From Lachnospiraceae bacterium (lineage in GTDB: Bacteria > Bacillota > Clostridia > Lachnospirales > Lachnospiraceae): DNA of 42,698 nt. How positions within the stretch are numbered: position 1 is the first letter of the stretch; each line of letters opens with the position of its first letter. Below, piece by piece: positions 8,579-16,952 of this stretch. Below the pieces are notes generated by a model that saw nothing but the letters and a program-made list of their open reading frames with translations, ran no database searches and was not told where the DNA came from. The position numbers and the translations under genes are program-made. The stretch covers positions 1 through 42,698 of the forward strand of contig JAGOLM010000005.1 in assembly GCA_017994075.1 (NCBI GenBank). The letters are read 5' to 3'.

Positions 8579-8882
8579 ATTCCTGCTCCTTAAATATTAT
8601 CCAATTTCCCTTTATCATTCCAAGCTTTTCAAAAGCTGTGTCTTCAATGTAATCATCAGTTTTGGTATATTCCTCATACCGGATCAATTCCTTCTGCTTG
8701 TCTTCAAGTGCCTCCTTTTCTTTAACCAGGCTAGCTTCTTCCTGCTCATAGTTATTCTTTTTCTCATATAGTCTTGCCATTTGGATAGACAGGACTGTCC
8801 CGACGAATAAGAGCAGTACTATACCGTATATCCGAGCTTTGCTTCCTGATTTTTTCTTTCTACACTTCTTATTATCAGACAT
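8577..8882 (-). CDS. DivIC/FtsB-type septum formation initiator
   Basis: This 101-residue protein is a small bitopic division protein that in Firmicutes (DivIC) forms a coiled-coil complex with FtsL at the septum. Residues 1-16 are basic and cytoplasmic, residues 17-35 are one membrane segment (IYGIVLLLFVGTVLSIQM), and residues 40-70 are a Glu/Lys-rich coiled coil, followed by the short C-terminal domain (YIEDTAFEKLGMI) typical of the family. The start at 8882 overlaps the rqcP stop by eight bases (ATGTCTGA); a longer in-frame start at 8918 would lie inside rqcP. It occupies the usual divIC position between rqcP and tilS. Confidence 0.88.
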   Translation of the reverse strand: MSDNKKCRKKKSGSKARIYGIVLLLFVGTVLSIQMARLYEKKNNYEQEEASLVKEKEALEDKQKELIRYEEYTKTDDYIEDTAFEKLGMIKGNWIIFKEQE

Positions 8883-9114
8883 ACTTATACATACCTTCAG
8901 CATCATCCTTTTTGACAACTTCCGGAGTTGACAGAACCTCTGCCTTAACTGTTCTGTTCCCGAAGGTTATCTCAATAATATCTCCTACCTTGACATTGGT
9001 AGAAGCCTTGGCCTTTTTGTCATTGATCATGACTCTTCCTGCGTCGCAGGCTTCATTGGCAACAGTTCTTCTCTTTATTATACGCGATAATTTTAAATAT
9101 TTGTCAAGTCTCAT
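8875..9114 (-). CDS. rqcP: S4-domain ribosome quality control protein RqcP
   Basis: This 79-residue protein is almost entirely an S4 RNA-binding domain (MRLDKYLKLSRIIKRRTVANEA onward) and matches B. subtilis RqcP (YabO) in length and position. RqcP helps RqcH add C-terminal alanine tails to stalled chains on 50S subunits. It begins 22 bases downstream of a terminator that closes hupB and overlaps the divIC-like gene by eight bases. No separate promoter is obvious in those few bases, so the operon may depend on read-through from hupB. Confidence 0.92.
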   Translation of the reverse strand: MRLDKYLKLSRIIKRRTVANEACDAGRVMINDKKAKASTNVKVGDIIEITFGNRTVKAEVLSTPEVVKKDDAEGMYKYV

Positions 9115-9130
9115 AATTTTCTTTCTTTGT

Positions 9131-9165
9131 AAAAAAGAGACCCAAAACAGTGAAGTTTGGGTCTC
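9131..9165 (-). terminator. Terminator between hupB and rqcP
   Basis: On the minus strand GAGACCCAAA (9156-9165) pairs with TTTGGGTCTC (9137-9146) around a 9-base loop and is followed by six T (9131-9136). With no clear promoter between it and rqcP, it probably reduces rather than abolishes expression of the downstream operon. Confidence 0.9.
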
Positions 9166-9189
9166 ATTAAAGTTTCAGGTTAGAAAGGA

Positions 9190-9465
9190 TTATTTATTAA
9201 CAGCATCCTTAAGAGCTTTACCAGCCTTGAACTTAGGAGCCTTAGAAGCATCAATCTTCATCTCTTTGCCTGTCTGAGGATTTCTACCTGTTCTAGCTGC
9301 TCTCTCAGATACTTCGAAAGTACCAAAACCAACTAGCTGAATCTTCTCACCCTTAACGAGTTCTTCTGCAACAACCTCTGTAAAAGCCTTAAGAGCTGCC
9401 TCAGCTTCTTTTTTAGAAAGGTCTGCCTTAGTTGCTATTGCTGATACCAATTCTGACTTATTCAT
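9190..9465 (-). CDS. hup: HU-family DNA-binding protein
   Basis: HU is the small histone-like protein that bends and compacts chromosomal DNA as a dimer. The 91 residues match the family throughout, beginning [20 protein letters not shown], with the signature [21 protein letters not shown] and the DNA-contacting arm around residues 55-75. A strong TAGGAGG site precedes the ATG at 9465, and a consensus promoter at 9538-9566 and a terminator at 9131-9165 frame it as a highly expressed single gene. The hup-rqcP-divIC order is standard in Firmicutes. Confidence 0.97.
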   Translation of the reverse strand: MNKSELVSAIATKADLSKKEAEAALKAFTEVVAEELVKGEKIQLVGFGTFEVSERAARTGRNPQTGKEMKIDASKAPKFKAGKALKDAVNK

Positions 9466-9537
9466 TTTTACTTCCTCCTATGGAAATTTTTATTTAGCTC
9501 TGAAGAATGTTTGTCCTTCATACGCAATCTGATAATA

Positions 9538-9566
9538 CTTATAAATGTTTTGGGTATTTTTGTCAA
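9538..9566 (-). promoter_or_regulatory. Sigma-A promoter of the HU gene
   Basis: On the minus strand TTGACA (9561-9566) and TATAAG (9538-9543) are 17 bases apart. The leader to the HU start is about 65 bases. A perfect -35 fits the high abundance of HU. Confidence 0.9.
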
Positions 9567-9680
9567 GAGAAATGGCTTAATTTCGGCTCTTTCTCCCTCT
9601 TTTGACAGTATCATACAAAAATATTTCCTATTTTTTGTAATAAATGATTATTGATTTTTACAAACTTTTATTTTTTTGCT

Positions 9681-11039
9681 TTAGTCTCCTGTTTTAAACA
9701 GGCTTGACAGGGTCTGTGCCATGGTCGTGAGGTAGTCAGTTCCTGTTGTATCCTTATTTGTACTGGTAGAGTTAGTGCTCTTATTCGTAGTTCCACTATT
9801 ACTGCTTTTTCCAGTTCCGCTGGCTCCGTAATTTGTCCCCGAATTAGTATTTCCGGTGCTACTGTTTGTGCTCTTATTCGTCGTGCTTCCATTGCTAGTA
9901 CCGGCGTTATTTGTTCCTGAACTGTTTGTTCCGGTACTATTGGTTCCTGAGCTATTAGTCCCTGAATTATTGGTCCCTGAGCTATTAGCCCCTGAGTTAT
10001 TCGATGTATTCTTATTGGTATTCTCGTCTGACATATCCAGTGCGATCTCAGCTGTTGGCGAGTTAACAACTAGTGTTTTCGAGAAATCCTCATATCCGTC
10101 TGCCTTAACCTTAAGGCTATGTCTACCATATACCAACTGTAGCTGAGTATCATTTTGGACAGGCTTGTCATCAATAGATATTGATGCTCCCTCCACACTC
10201 ACGTGAAATATGATATTACATAGTTTAGGACCTTCGCCCTCCCAATCATTAAGATCACAAACTGTGGTTTCTCCACGTTTAACCTCGATTTCCGATGTGC
10301 CGCCATATCCATCGTCATTGGCGACTGAGAGCTGGTACTTTCCCTCTGGTACATCTATTTCCATACCATCTCCGGTTATCATCGAGAATATCCTGGTTCC
10401 TATCTCCACAATCGTACCCTTAAAGAGATCCGTATTAACTAGTTTAACCATTCCGTGACCAGTTATAATTGACACACTGACTATATGTTTACCCTTGCCA
10501 ACAACTCTTAATACATCACTTTCCCCTACATCTGCTATATTGGCCGTCTCCCCATTTGAGAAAACAGGAACATCTGCGTCCATATGATACTTGGACTTTC
10601 CTATAGTCAGCATGTTAAGTGTTGTATCCACGTTGTATCTTACAATATTATCCTGCTCCCACACTCTATCTGATAGCTTTACTGTGCCTATCTTGTCGTC
10701 CTTCAGCTTATCGCCTACAGTGACTACTCTTCCAGGATAGAAATTACTCCAGCTGGATGTATCCCCTCTGGAATCCAAGAATTTAGTCGTGAGAGAATAT
10801 GGATAGCTGACTACATCACCTGTATCAAGAGACTGAAGTGTAATGGTCTCATTGGCCATATCAATTCCTCTTATCAGTAATAGCGGTTTATCATTCTTAA
10901 CCTTTTTGCCGGTATCCTGGTCGATAGGAGTACCCGGCGCATGAGTCCCCATTATAGGTTCCGATGTGTTGGAACCGCATCCCGATAGCATCACGGCTAT
11001 CAAAAATAATGCAAGATAATTAAAAAAATTTCTTTTCAT
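9681..11039 (-). CDS. PEGA-domain lipoprotein with Gly/Thr/Asn/Ser-rich tail
   Basis: A 452-residue lipoprotein if it starts at the ATG at 11039 (MKRNFFNYLALF), which gives an ideal signal peptide with lipobox LSGC and lipidated Cys21; an in-frame ATG at 11075 inside cca would add 12 basic residues. The exported body has beta-rich segments, including a segment (about residues 265-285) and a PEGA-like domain (about 275-340, containing GRHSLKVKADGYEDFSKT). PEGA domains are surface-associated beta domains of unclear ligand. Residues from about 342 to 435 are low-complexity repeats of the type SGTN, which also keep other reading frames open. It follows cca after 14 bases and is the last gene of the operon starting at the histidine kinase; no clear terminator follows. 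Function unknown; a cell-wall or envelope role is inference. Confidence 0.82.
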   Translation of the reverse strand: MKRNFFNYLALFLIAVMLSGCGSNTSEPIMGTHAPGTPIDQDTGKKVKNDKPLLLIRGIDMANETITLQSLDTGDVVSYPYSLTTKFLDSRGDTSSWSNFYPGRVVTVGDKLKDDKIGTVKLSDRVWEQDNIVRYNVDTTLNMLTIGKSKYHMDADVPVFSNGETANIADVGESDVLRVVGKGKHIVSVSIITGHGMVKLVNTDLFKGTIVEIGTRIFSMITGDGMEIDVPEGKYQLSVANDDGYGGTSEIEVKRGETTVCDLNDWEGEGPKLCNIIFHVSVEGASISIDDKPVQNDTQLQLVYGRHSLKVKADGYEDFSKTLVVNSPTAEIALDMSDENTNKNTSNNSGANSSGTNNSGTNSSGTNSTGTNSSGTNNAGTSNGSTTNKSTNSSTGNTNSGTNYGASGTGKSSNSGTTNKSTNSTSTNKDTTGTDYLTTMAQTLSSLFKTGD

Positions 11040-11053
11040 ACTTTTTCTCAATC

Positions 11054-12385
11054 TTAATTTATCCATTCTTTGCATTTATTTATGAGTATATCCTTGTCAT
11101 TATACTCCGGATTCTCTATGACAAGATCTAGCAGACGATGAAGTATCATACCTATTTCAGGACCTTTGTTAACCCCAAGCGACATGATATCAGCTCCGCC
11201 AATAGCCAGTTCTTTTAGACTTACTGCCTGTTTTTTATCTAAAATACTCTGCCTGTTTTTTTCAAAAGCTTCTATTAGTTTTATTTTTTCATCTCGCTTA
11301 TAATCGCTCTGCCCCAAAATATCTGCTCTTTTTAAAATAAAAAGTGCCGGGTATATATCATCTCCCGTTTTATTCATCACTTTTCTCACTGCCTTTTCGT
11401 CATCAATGGGGCGAAGGTCATGATAGAGTATTAACTTTTGAACAGCCTTGTTCGTATCATTATCAAACTTGAGACGTCTCATTATCTTCGTAGCCATTTC
11501 GGCACCCACAGCCGGGTGTCCCTTAAAGTGGTCACCTCTTTCGTCTGTCAGTCTGCATTCCGGTTTTCCAACATCATGAAGACAGGCCGCCATTCTCAAA
11601 ATGGTATCCTGTGGGACATTTTCCATCACCTTTATGGTATGCTCTGCCACATTATAGTTATGGTGTATGGTATTTTGCGTCGTTTCCTCCATACGGTCCC
11701 ATTCCCATAAAAAAGCCTTTGTGAGACCCATATGGTACAATTCATGCACCTTGGATGGGTTTGGTGACGTAATGACACCTATGAATTCTTCTCTTATCCT
11801 CTCCATACTGATTTTCTCAAGTGTGGGCGCCAGCGCCATTATGGCTTGTTCTGTTTTATTTTCGATCTCGAATCCAAATCTTGCGCTGAATCTGACTGCT
11901 CTCATCATTCTAAGAGCATCCTCTTCAAATCGCTTGGTAGGATCGCCTACGCAGCGAATTATTCCCTTTTCCAGATCCTCTTGACCACAGAACTCATCCA
12001 CCAGACCATTTATATCATTATATGCCATGGCATTAATAGTAAAATCCCGTCTCTTAAGGTCTTCTTTTAGATCCGGAGTAAATTCAACACTTTCCGGATG
12101 CCTTCCATCAGAATACTTACCATCTAAACGATATGTAGTCACTTCATATCCGTTATGGTTATCAATAACTGTAACTGTACCATGCTGAATTCCAGTATCA
12201 ACTGTTTTCTTAAACAGGGATTTGATTTCTTCTGGTTTTGCAGATGTTGTAATATCCCAATCCTTAGGCGTCTTTCCTAAAATGCAGTCACGGACACAAC
12301 CGCCTACTGCGTAGGCTTCGTGTCCGTTCTGTTCTAATTTCGATATTATATTTTTAACTTCTTTAGGAAGCTGCAATACTATCAA
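11054..12385 (-). CDS. cca: CCA tRNA nucleotidyltransferase
   Basis: This 443-residue enzyme adds or repairs the 3' CCA of tRNAs without a template. The class II nucleotidyltransferase head is clear: GGCVRD at 28-33, metal-binding DWD at 42-44, and [12 protein letters not shown] near 112-123. An HD domain follows (HDVGKPE, around 265), typical of the longer bacterial form. Its start is a TTG at 12385 that overlaps the proS stop (TTGA), with a GGGG stretch upstream; a second TTG three codons later is possible. The tRNA-Leu gene in this window lacks an encoded CCA, consistent with need for this enzyme. Confidence 0.93.
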   Translation of the reverse strand: MIVLQLPKEVKNIISKLEQNGHEAYAVGGCVRDCILGKTPKDWDITTSAKPEEIKSLFKKTVDTGIQHGTVTVIDNHNGYEVTTYRLDGKYSDGRHPESVEFTPDLKEDLKRRDFTINAMAYNDINGLVDEFCGQEDLEKGIIRCVGDPTKRFEEDALRMMRAVRFSARFGFEIENKTEQAIMALAPTLEKISMERIREEFIGVITSPNPSKVHELYHMGLTKAFLWEWDRMEETTQNTIHHNYNVAEHTIKVMENVPQDTILRMAACLHDVGKPECRLTDERGDHFKGHPAVGAEMATKIMRRLKFDNDTNKAVQKLILYHDLRPIDDEKAVRKVMNKTGDDIYPALFILKRADILGQSDYKRDEKIKLIEAFEKNRQSILDKKQAVSLKELAIGGADIMSLGVNKGPEIGMILHRLLDLVIENPEYNDKDILINKCKEWIN

Positions 12386-13821
12386 TACGCTTTACCCCAA
12401 AATACCAATTTCTTGGCCGGTTTACCGCAACATACACACTTATCGGATATCTGTTCCTGCTCAAAAGGTATGCAACGACTGGTTGCTGTTGTATCTGCCT
12501 TGATCTTTTCCTCGCAAGCCACATCTCCACACCACATAGCTCTGATAAATCCAGGCTTGTTGTCAACAGCATCCTTGAATTCATCATATGTAGTAACATC
12601 TGTTATATGGCTCTCGAGATGCTTTTTGGCCTTCTCGAACATTTCATTTTGCATGGTTTCCATGATTTCCTTGGCTTTTTCAGGAGCTTCATCAATAGAA
12701 ACTATATACTTTTCTCTTGTATCTCTTCTGACTAGTACGCATGTACCATTAGCGAGATCCTTGGGTCCCATCTCTGCTCTAAGAGGGATTCCTCTTATTT
12801 CAGCATCGGCGAACTTATATCCAGGGCTCTTGTCTGCATCGTCAAGTCTGGCCATAATGCCGTTCTTGGTAAAACTATCCTTAAGTGCCCTGGCGGCCTC
12901 GAGAATACCTTCTTTTTTCTGCTGAATAGGTACGACCATCAACTGTACAGGCGCGATCCTAGGAGGAAGTACCAGTCCTGAATCATCTCCATGAACCATT
13001 ATAAGTGCTCCGATCAGTCTTGTAGATAGTCCCCATGAAGTCTGATGAACGTACTGAAGCTTATTATTCTTATCTGTATACTGAATTCCGAATGCTCTTG
13101 CAAATCCATCTCCAAAATTATGGCTGGTTCCGGACTGAAGTGCCTTTCCATCATGCATAAGTGCCTCTATAGTGTATGTAGATTCAGCACCTGCAAATTT
13201 TTCTTTATCTGTTTTCTGACCCTTAACAAGGGGAATTGCCAAATAATCTTCACAGAACTTTTCATAAACATTAAGCATCTGGATAGTTCTTGCCTCTGCT
13301 TCTTCTGCTGTTGCATGGGCTGTATGCCCTTCCTGCCATAGGAACTCTGAAGAGCGAAGGAACGGACGTGTAGTCTTTTCCCATCTTACAACTGAGCACC
13401 ACTGATTATATACTTTAGGCAGATCTCTGTATGACTGAACAATATTCTTGTATAGATCGCAGAAAAGTGTCTCAGATGTAGGTCTGATACATAGTCTTTC
13501 CTGAAGTTTATCAAGTCCTCCCTGAGTAACCCAGGCAACCTCGGGAGCAAATCCCTCTACATGGTCTTTTTCCTTATCCAACAGGCTCTCTGGTATAAGC
13601 ATAGGTAGATAAACATTCTCTACGTCATTTTCTTTAAAAATCTTATCAAGGTTCTTTTGAATATTCTCCCAAATAGCATATCCGTTAGGTTTAAATATCA
13701 TAAATCCTTTAATAGATGAATATTCCATTAGTTCTGCTTTTTTTACAACATCTGTGTACCACTGGGCGAAATCCTCGTCCATAGATGTCATCTGCTCTAC
13801 AAGTTTCTTGTCCTCTGCCAT
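12382..13821 (-). CDS. proS: Prolyl-tRNA synthetase (short, archaeal/eukaryotic-like type)
   Basis: This 479-residue class II synthetase charges tRNA-Pro. Length, absence of the bacterial editing insertion, a C-terminal zinc-type cluster (CVCCGK near 464) and the terminal sequence ending WGKAY identify the archaeal/eukaryotic-like ProS form found in many Clostridia, rather than the 570-residue bacterial form. Class II motif 2 ([17 protein letters not shown]) and motif 3 are visible. An AAGGAG site precedes the ATG at 13821 by 10 bases. It lies 42 bases after the pseudouridine synthase gene in the same operon; no T-box leader is present in that gap. Confidence 0.95.
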   Translation of the reverse strand: MAEDKKLVEQMTSMDEDFAQWYTDVVKKAELMEYSSIKGFMIFKPNGYAIWENIQKNLDKIFKENDVENVYLPMLIPESLLDKEKDHVEGFAPEVAWVTQGGLDKLQERLCIRPTSETLFCDLYKNIVQSYRDLPKVYNQWCSVVRWEKTTRPFLRSSEFLWQEGHTAHATAEEAEARTIQMLNVYEKFCEDYLAIPLVKGQKTDKEKFAGAESTYTIEALMHDGKALQSGTSHNFGDGFARAFGIQYTDKNNKLQYVHQTSWGLSTRLIGALIMVHGDDSGLVLPPRIAPVQLMVVPIQQKKEGILEAARALKDSFTKNGIMARLDDADKSPGYKFADAEIRGIPLRAEMGPKDLANGTCVLVRRDTREKYIVSIDEAPEKAKEIMETMQNEMFEKAKKHLESHITDVTTYDEFKDAVDNKPGFIRAMWCGDVACEEKIKADTTATSRCIPFEQEQISDKCVCCGKPAKKLVFWGKAY

Positions 13822-13863
13822 TTTTATATGACTCCTTTATTTCTTTTTTTGCGGTTATCCGCA

Positions 13864-14535
13864 TTAGTCCTGATTCCTGAAGTAAGAAAATTCTTGAAAA
13901 TCCTTACCCTTAGGCATCACCTGAAATGTTACGTACTCCCCTGTTTCGGGAGATTTTAGTGACAGCCTGTATGCGCAAAGTGCGAGATTTCTGCCAGTAT
14001 TATACCCTCCATACTTGATATCTCCAAGAATTGGAGCCGATCTCCTGGCAAACTGGCATCTTATCTGATGGAAACGCCCTGTCAGCAGATCTACATCTAC
14101 TAGATGCATATTATCTATACCCTCTAATACTCTGTAATTTAGCTCTGCTTTTTTGGCTCTGGGGTCATTTTTATCTACTACCATTGCTCGACTTTTTCGT
14201 CCGTCTTTTACCAGATAATCTACCATCGTCCCTTTTTCAGGCAGATTGTCCCTGGTAATAATCGTATAGTAGGACTTTCTGATATCGTGTTCTATCATCT
14301 GCTTGCTGAGCTTCTCAGCAGCTGCCTTGGATTTGCCAATCGCTACTATTCCCTCAACAGGCTGGTCCAACCTATTAATTACGGCTATGTAATCTTCTTC
14401 TTCTTTTTCCTTACGTAGATTTCTAAGGAAGCTATACAGGTCCATCTGACTGGGATCTGCTGACTCAACTGCCATTCCTGCCGGCTTGTATACAACAAGC
14501 AAACTTGCATCCTCGTATAGAATCTCCGGTTCCAT
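13864..14535 (-). CDS. RluA-family pseudouridine synthase
   Basis: This 223-residue enzyme isomerises uridine to pseudouridine in RNA; the exact target (rRNA or tRNA) cannot be read. The start is the ATG at 14535 (MEPEILYEDASLLVV) with AAAGGGGGAG just upstream; an in-frame ATG at 14577 would extend into the response regulator gene. The catalytic motif is RLDQ at residues 55-58 with Asp57; the usual RLDxxTSG is here RLDQPVEG, an altered but seen variant. The later motif GRFHQIRCQFA is standard. There is no S4 domain, so it resembles the short RluA/RluC-like forms. It sits 11 bases after the response regulator. Confidence 0.88.
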   Translation of the reverse strand: MEPEILYEDASLLVVYKPAGMAVESADPSQMDLYSFLRNLRKEKEEEDYIAVINRLDQPVEGIVAIGKSKAAAEKLSKQMIEHDIRKSYYTIITRDNLPEKGTMVDYLVKDGRKSRAMVVDKNDPRAKKAELNYRVLEGIDNMHLVDVDLLTGRFHQIRCQFARRSAPILGDIKYGGYNTGRNLALCAYRLSLKSPETGEYVTFQVMPKGKDFQEFSYFRNQD

Positions 14536-14546
14536 ATTCTCCCCCT

Positions 14547-15236
14547 TTAAACTTTGAAACGGTATCCTACGCCCCATATTGTATCTATATACTGAGGGTT
14601 GGACTTATCCACTTCTATCTTTTCCCTTATCTTTTTGATATGAACCGTAACGGTTGCAATATCGCCAATAGAATCCATATTCCATATTCTCCGGAAAAGC
14701 TCTTCCTTGGAGAATACGCGGTTAGGGTGCTCAGCTAGAAACATTAACAGATCAAATTCCTTTGTCGTCAACTGCTTTTCTTCACCTTGTACCCAAACTC
14801 TTCTGGCCTTTCTGTCTATCTTTAGCCCCCTGATAGACAATGTATCGTCAGGTGTCCTGGCATTGTTAATAAGCCTTTCATATCTGGCGAGATGTGCCTT
14901 GACCCTTGCCACCAATTCACTCGGTGAAAAGGGTTTGGTTATATAGTCATCAGCTCCGAGACCAAGGCCACGGATCTTGTCTATATCATCTTTTCTAGCT
15001 GTTACCATAAGAATCGGAGCTTCCCTTACTTCTCTTATTCTTGTGCATAGATCAAATCCATCCATCCCTGGCAGCATAACATCTAGTATATACATATCAA
15101 AATCTTCTTCAAGTGCAGATTTTAATCCATCATTGCCGTTTGTCTCTATCTTGACCTCGAAGCCGCTTAATTCCAGATAGTCTTTCTCCAGATCGGCTAT
15201 TGCCTCCTCGTCCTCTATTATCAGAATTCTCGACAT
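14547..15236 (-). CDS. OmpR/PhoB-family response regulator
   Basis: A 229-residue two-component regulator if it starts at the ATG at 15236 (MSRILIIEDEEA), preceded by GGAGG. The receiver domain (1-120) has the acidic pair in IEDEE, phosphoacceptor Asp52 in YILDVMLPGMDG, and the conserved Lys in ITKPFSP. The C-terminal winged helix (about 130-229) has the family features, including TTKEFDLLMFLAEHPNRVFSKEEL and the closing VWGVGYRFKV-type strand (here TIWGVGYRFKV). It binds DNA, usually as a dimer on direct repeats. It is co-transcribed with the overlapping kinase gene. The signal and regulon are unknown. Confidence 0.95.
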   Translation of the reverse strand: MSRILIIEDEEAIADLEKDYLELSGFEVKIETNGNDGLKSALEEDFDMYILDVMLPGMDGFDLCTRIREVREAPILMVTARKDDIDKIRGLGLGADDYITKPFSPSELVARVKAHLARYERLINNARTPDDTLSIRGLKIDRKARRVWVQGEEKQLTTKEFDLLMFLAEHPNRVFSKEELFRRIWNMDSIGDIATVTVHIKKIREKIEVDKSNPQYIDTIWGVGYRFKV

Positions 15237-16716
15237 ACGTTTCCTCCAGTTTCTTTCTAAGGACAAAATACATTATTGTCCCTACACCCGATGTGCTGGT
15301 TGCCCAAATGTTACCGCCATGATCCTCAATGATTTTTTTAACTATCGACAGTCCAATACCTGATCCACCTGTCTGAGAGTTTCTCGACGCATCCGCCCTA
15401 AACATCCTGTCAAAAATATGAGGCAGATCCTTTACTGTGATCCCGATACCATTGTCTTCTATCTCGACCTGAATGAAATCGCCTACATCCTTGACTCTCA
15501 TGTCGATAACTCCATTTTTCTGACCCATATATTTTACACTATTAGAGATAATATTGTGAACAACTCTCTCTAGCTGCTGTGGGTCAGCTATGATCTTCGT
15601 ATTTTCAAAAAGCGAATCCGAAAAATTAAATTCTATCTTCTGATTTTTTAGATCCATACCTATTTCTTCAGCACAGTCCATAAAAAAATCATCTGCGTCT
15701 ATAACTGAAAACTCATATGGAATCCTGTTTGTGTCAATTTTAGTATATAGTGAAAGTTCGTTAATAAGCGCATTCATTTCATTTGCCTTATTTACGATTG
15801 TCCTTAAATAGGATTCTCTCTTCTCCGGAGTATTGGCAACCCCATCCAAAAGTCCCTCTGCATAACCCTTGACAGATGTTATAGGTGTCTTGAGGTCATG
15901 AGCGATATTGGATATAAGTGCTCTCTGTTCCTCCTCATTCTTCATTTTTTCCTTGGACGTCGCTAAAAGTCTTTTTCGCATCTCATCAAATGAAAGTGTG
16001 AGATCTGTTATTTCATCACTACCTTCTGGAATTACAGGATTATCCAGTGTTCCGCCTTTTATCTCATCTGCAGCTTTAACCAGTTTTTGCAGTCGAGGTA
16101 CTATTCCTCTGTAATTCCATAGTACCATAATTACCGCTGTCAGGAAAAGTATTACTATAGCAGAAAAAATAAAATCTATAATTATTCTTTTCGTTTCTGG
16201 AAAAACCGACCTAGATGAAGTTACCAGAAAAATTGTACCATCATCACCATTTTTGTATTTAAAATCAAACTGTCTGAGTAATGCCGTCTGCGGAGAATGA
16301 ATATATATTACTATATTGGCCTCTGGGTTATTTAAGCCATACTCAGGCAACACATTTTCTTCAATTCCGTCCTTATTTTTCTTATCACCATTGTAGACAA
16401 TAGAATCATTTTTTCTCACTATAATATACGAGAAGCTATCACTGACCTCTTTATTAAACTGGTTCAATGCATCTGTATCTTCTGCAATATCCGGAATGTT
16501 TCTCATCCATTTATCCACGACCTCACAGCCTTTGTTGGCATATCTGTTCAAAAGCTGTAGAGAATTGGCTATAGCTGCATAGTCACCTTCTATTGAATAG
16601 CTGTCTGAAGTCTGACTCCTAATAGTCCTGATTCCTGCCAGTGCACAGGCAGCCAGAATTACCGGAACAAAAATAATTATTAAAAAGGATACAGCGAGTC
16701 TGGTTTTTAATTTCAA
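15130..16716 (-). CDS. Membrane sensor histidine kinase
   Basis: This 528-residue kinase has TM1 at about 7-29, an extracytoplasmic sensor of about 150 residues, TM2 at about 179-200, a HAMP linker (200-255), the dimerisation/phosphoacceptor helix with His273 in NIAHDLKTPIT, and an ATP-binding domain with N box (HNIISNSVKYM), DNGIGI and GGSGIGLSIV. It starts with TTG at 16716, preceded by AGGT at eight bases. The normal domain ends near residue 490; the last 35 residues (Arg/Gly-rich) are read from the 5' end of the response regulator gene in another frame, a 107-base overlap. Sensor ligand unknown. It is the first gene of the operon extending through rluA, proS and cca. Confidence 0.93.
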   Translation of the reverse strand: MKLKTRLAVSFLIIIFVPVILAACALAGIRTIRSQTSDSYSIEGDYAAIANSLQLLNRYANKGCEVVDKWMRNIPDIAEDTDALNQFNKEVSDSFSYIIVRKNDSIVYNGDKKNKDGIEENVLPEYGLNNPEANIVIYIHSPQTALLRQFDFKYKNGDDGTIFLVTSSRSVFPETKRIIIDFIFSAIVILFLTAVIMVLWNYRGIVPRLQKLVKAADEIKGGTLDNPVIPEGSDEITDLTLSFDEMRKRLLATSKEKMKNEEEQRALISNIAHDLKTPITSVKGYAEGLLDGVANTPEKRESYLRTIVNKANEMNALINELSLYTKIDTNRIPYEFSVIDADDFFMDCAEEIGMDLKNQKIEFNFSDSLFENTKIIADPQQLERVVHNIISNSVKYMGQKNGVIDMRVKDVGDFIQVEIEDNGIGITVKDLPHIFDRMFRADASRNSQTGGSGIGLSIVKKIIEDHGGNIWATSTSGVGTIMYFVLRKKLEETYVENSDNRGRGGNSRSGERLSGIKRLRGQDRDKRQ

Positions 16717-16770
16717 ATCAATGACCTGCTTTCATCATTCATACAATATCGTCTGCTCATCATCCACTAT

Positions 16771-16860
16771 CCGAAATATTCATAGATCATTATCTACAAA
16801 CCAAAATATTCATAGATCATTATCTACAAGCTATCAGATTTATGGCATGTTATTTACAAA
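16771..16860. repeat. 30-bp tandem repeat upstream of the kinase gene
   Basis: Positions 16771-16800 and 16801-16830 are 30-base copies differing at three positions (core AATATTCATAGATCATTA). A third, degenerate copy at 16831-16860 keeps about 17 of 30 bases. The array sits 55-145 bases upstream of the kinase start, where its promoter should be. Confidence 0.85.
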
Positions 16861-16884
16861 AAAGACCGTGGAAAATCCACGGCC
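16858..16884 (-). terminator. Intrinsic terminator of metK
   Basis: On the minus strand GGCCGTGGA (16876-16884) pairs with TCCACGGTC (16864-16872) around a 3-base loop, followed by six T (16858-16863). It lies about 70 bases beyond the metK stop; a weaker ACGAAT/ATTCGT hairpin lies between. Confidence 0.9.
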
Positions 16885-16952
16885 TTATTATAACACTATT
16901 CGCTTTTTTTATACACGAAACGAATCGTCTGATTCGTCATAAATTATTTTAA

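Noticed and set aside
9668..10146. Long open frames on both strands over the end of the lipoprotein gene
   Set aside because: They arise from the Gly/Thr/Asn/Ser repeat codons, which lack stops in other frames; the hydrophobic antisense frame has no ribosome site and the lipoprotein frame has signal peptide and family domain.
13822..13863. T-box or hairpin regulator before proS
   Set aside because: Only a small GCGG/CCGC stem is present in 42 bases; no room for a T-box.
16771..16860. CRISPR array
   Set aside because: The 30-base units are directly adjacent without unique spacers and no cas genes are present.
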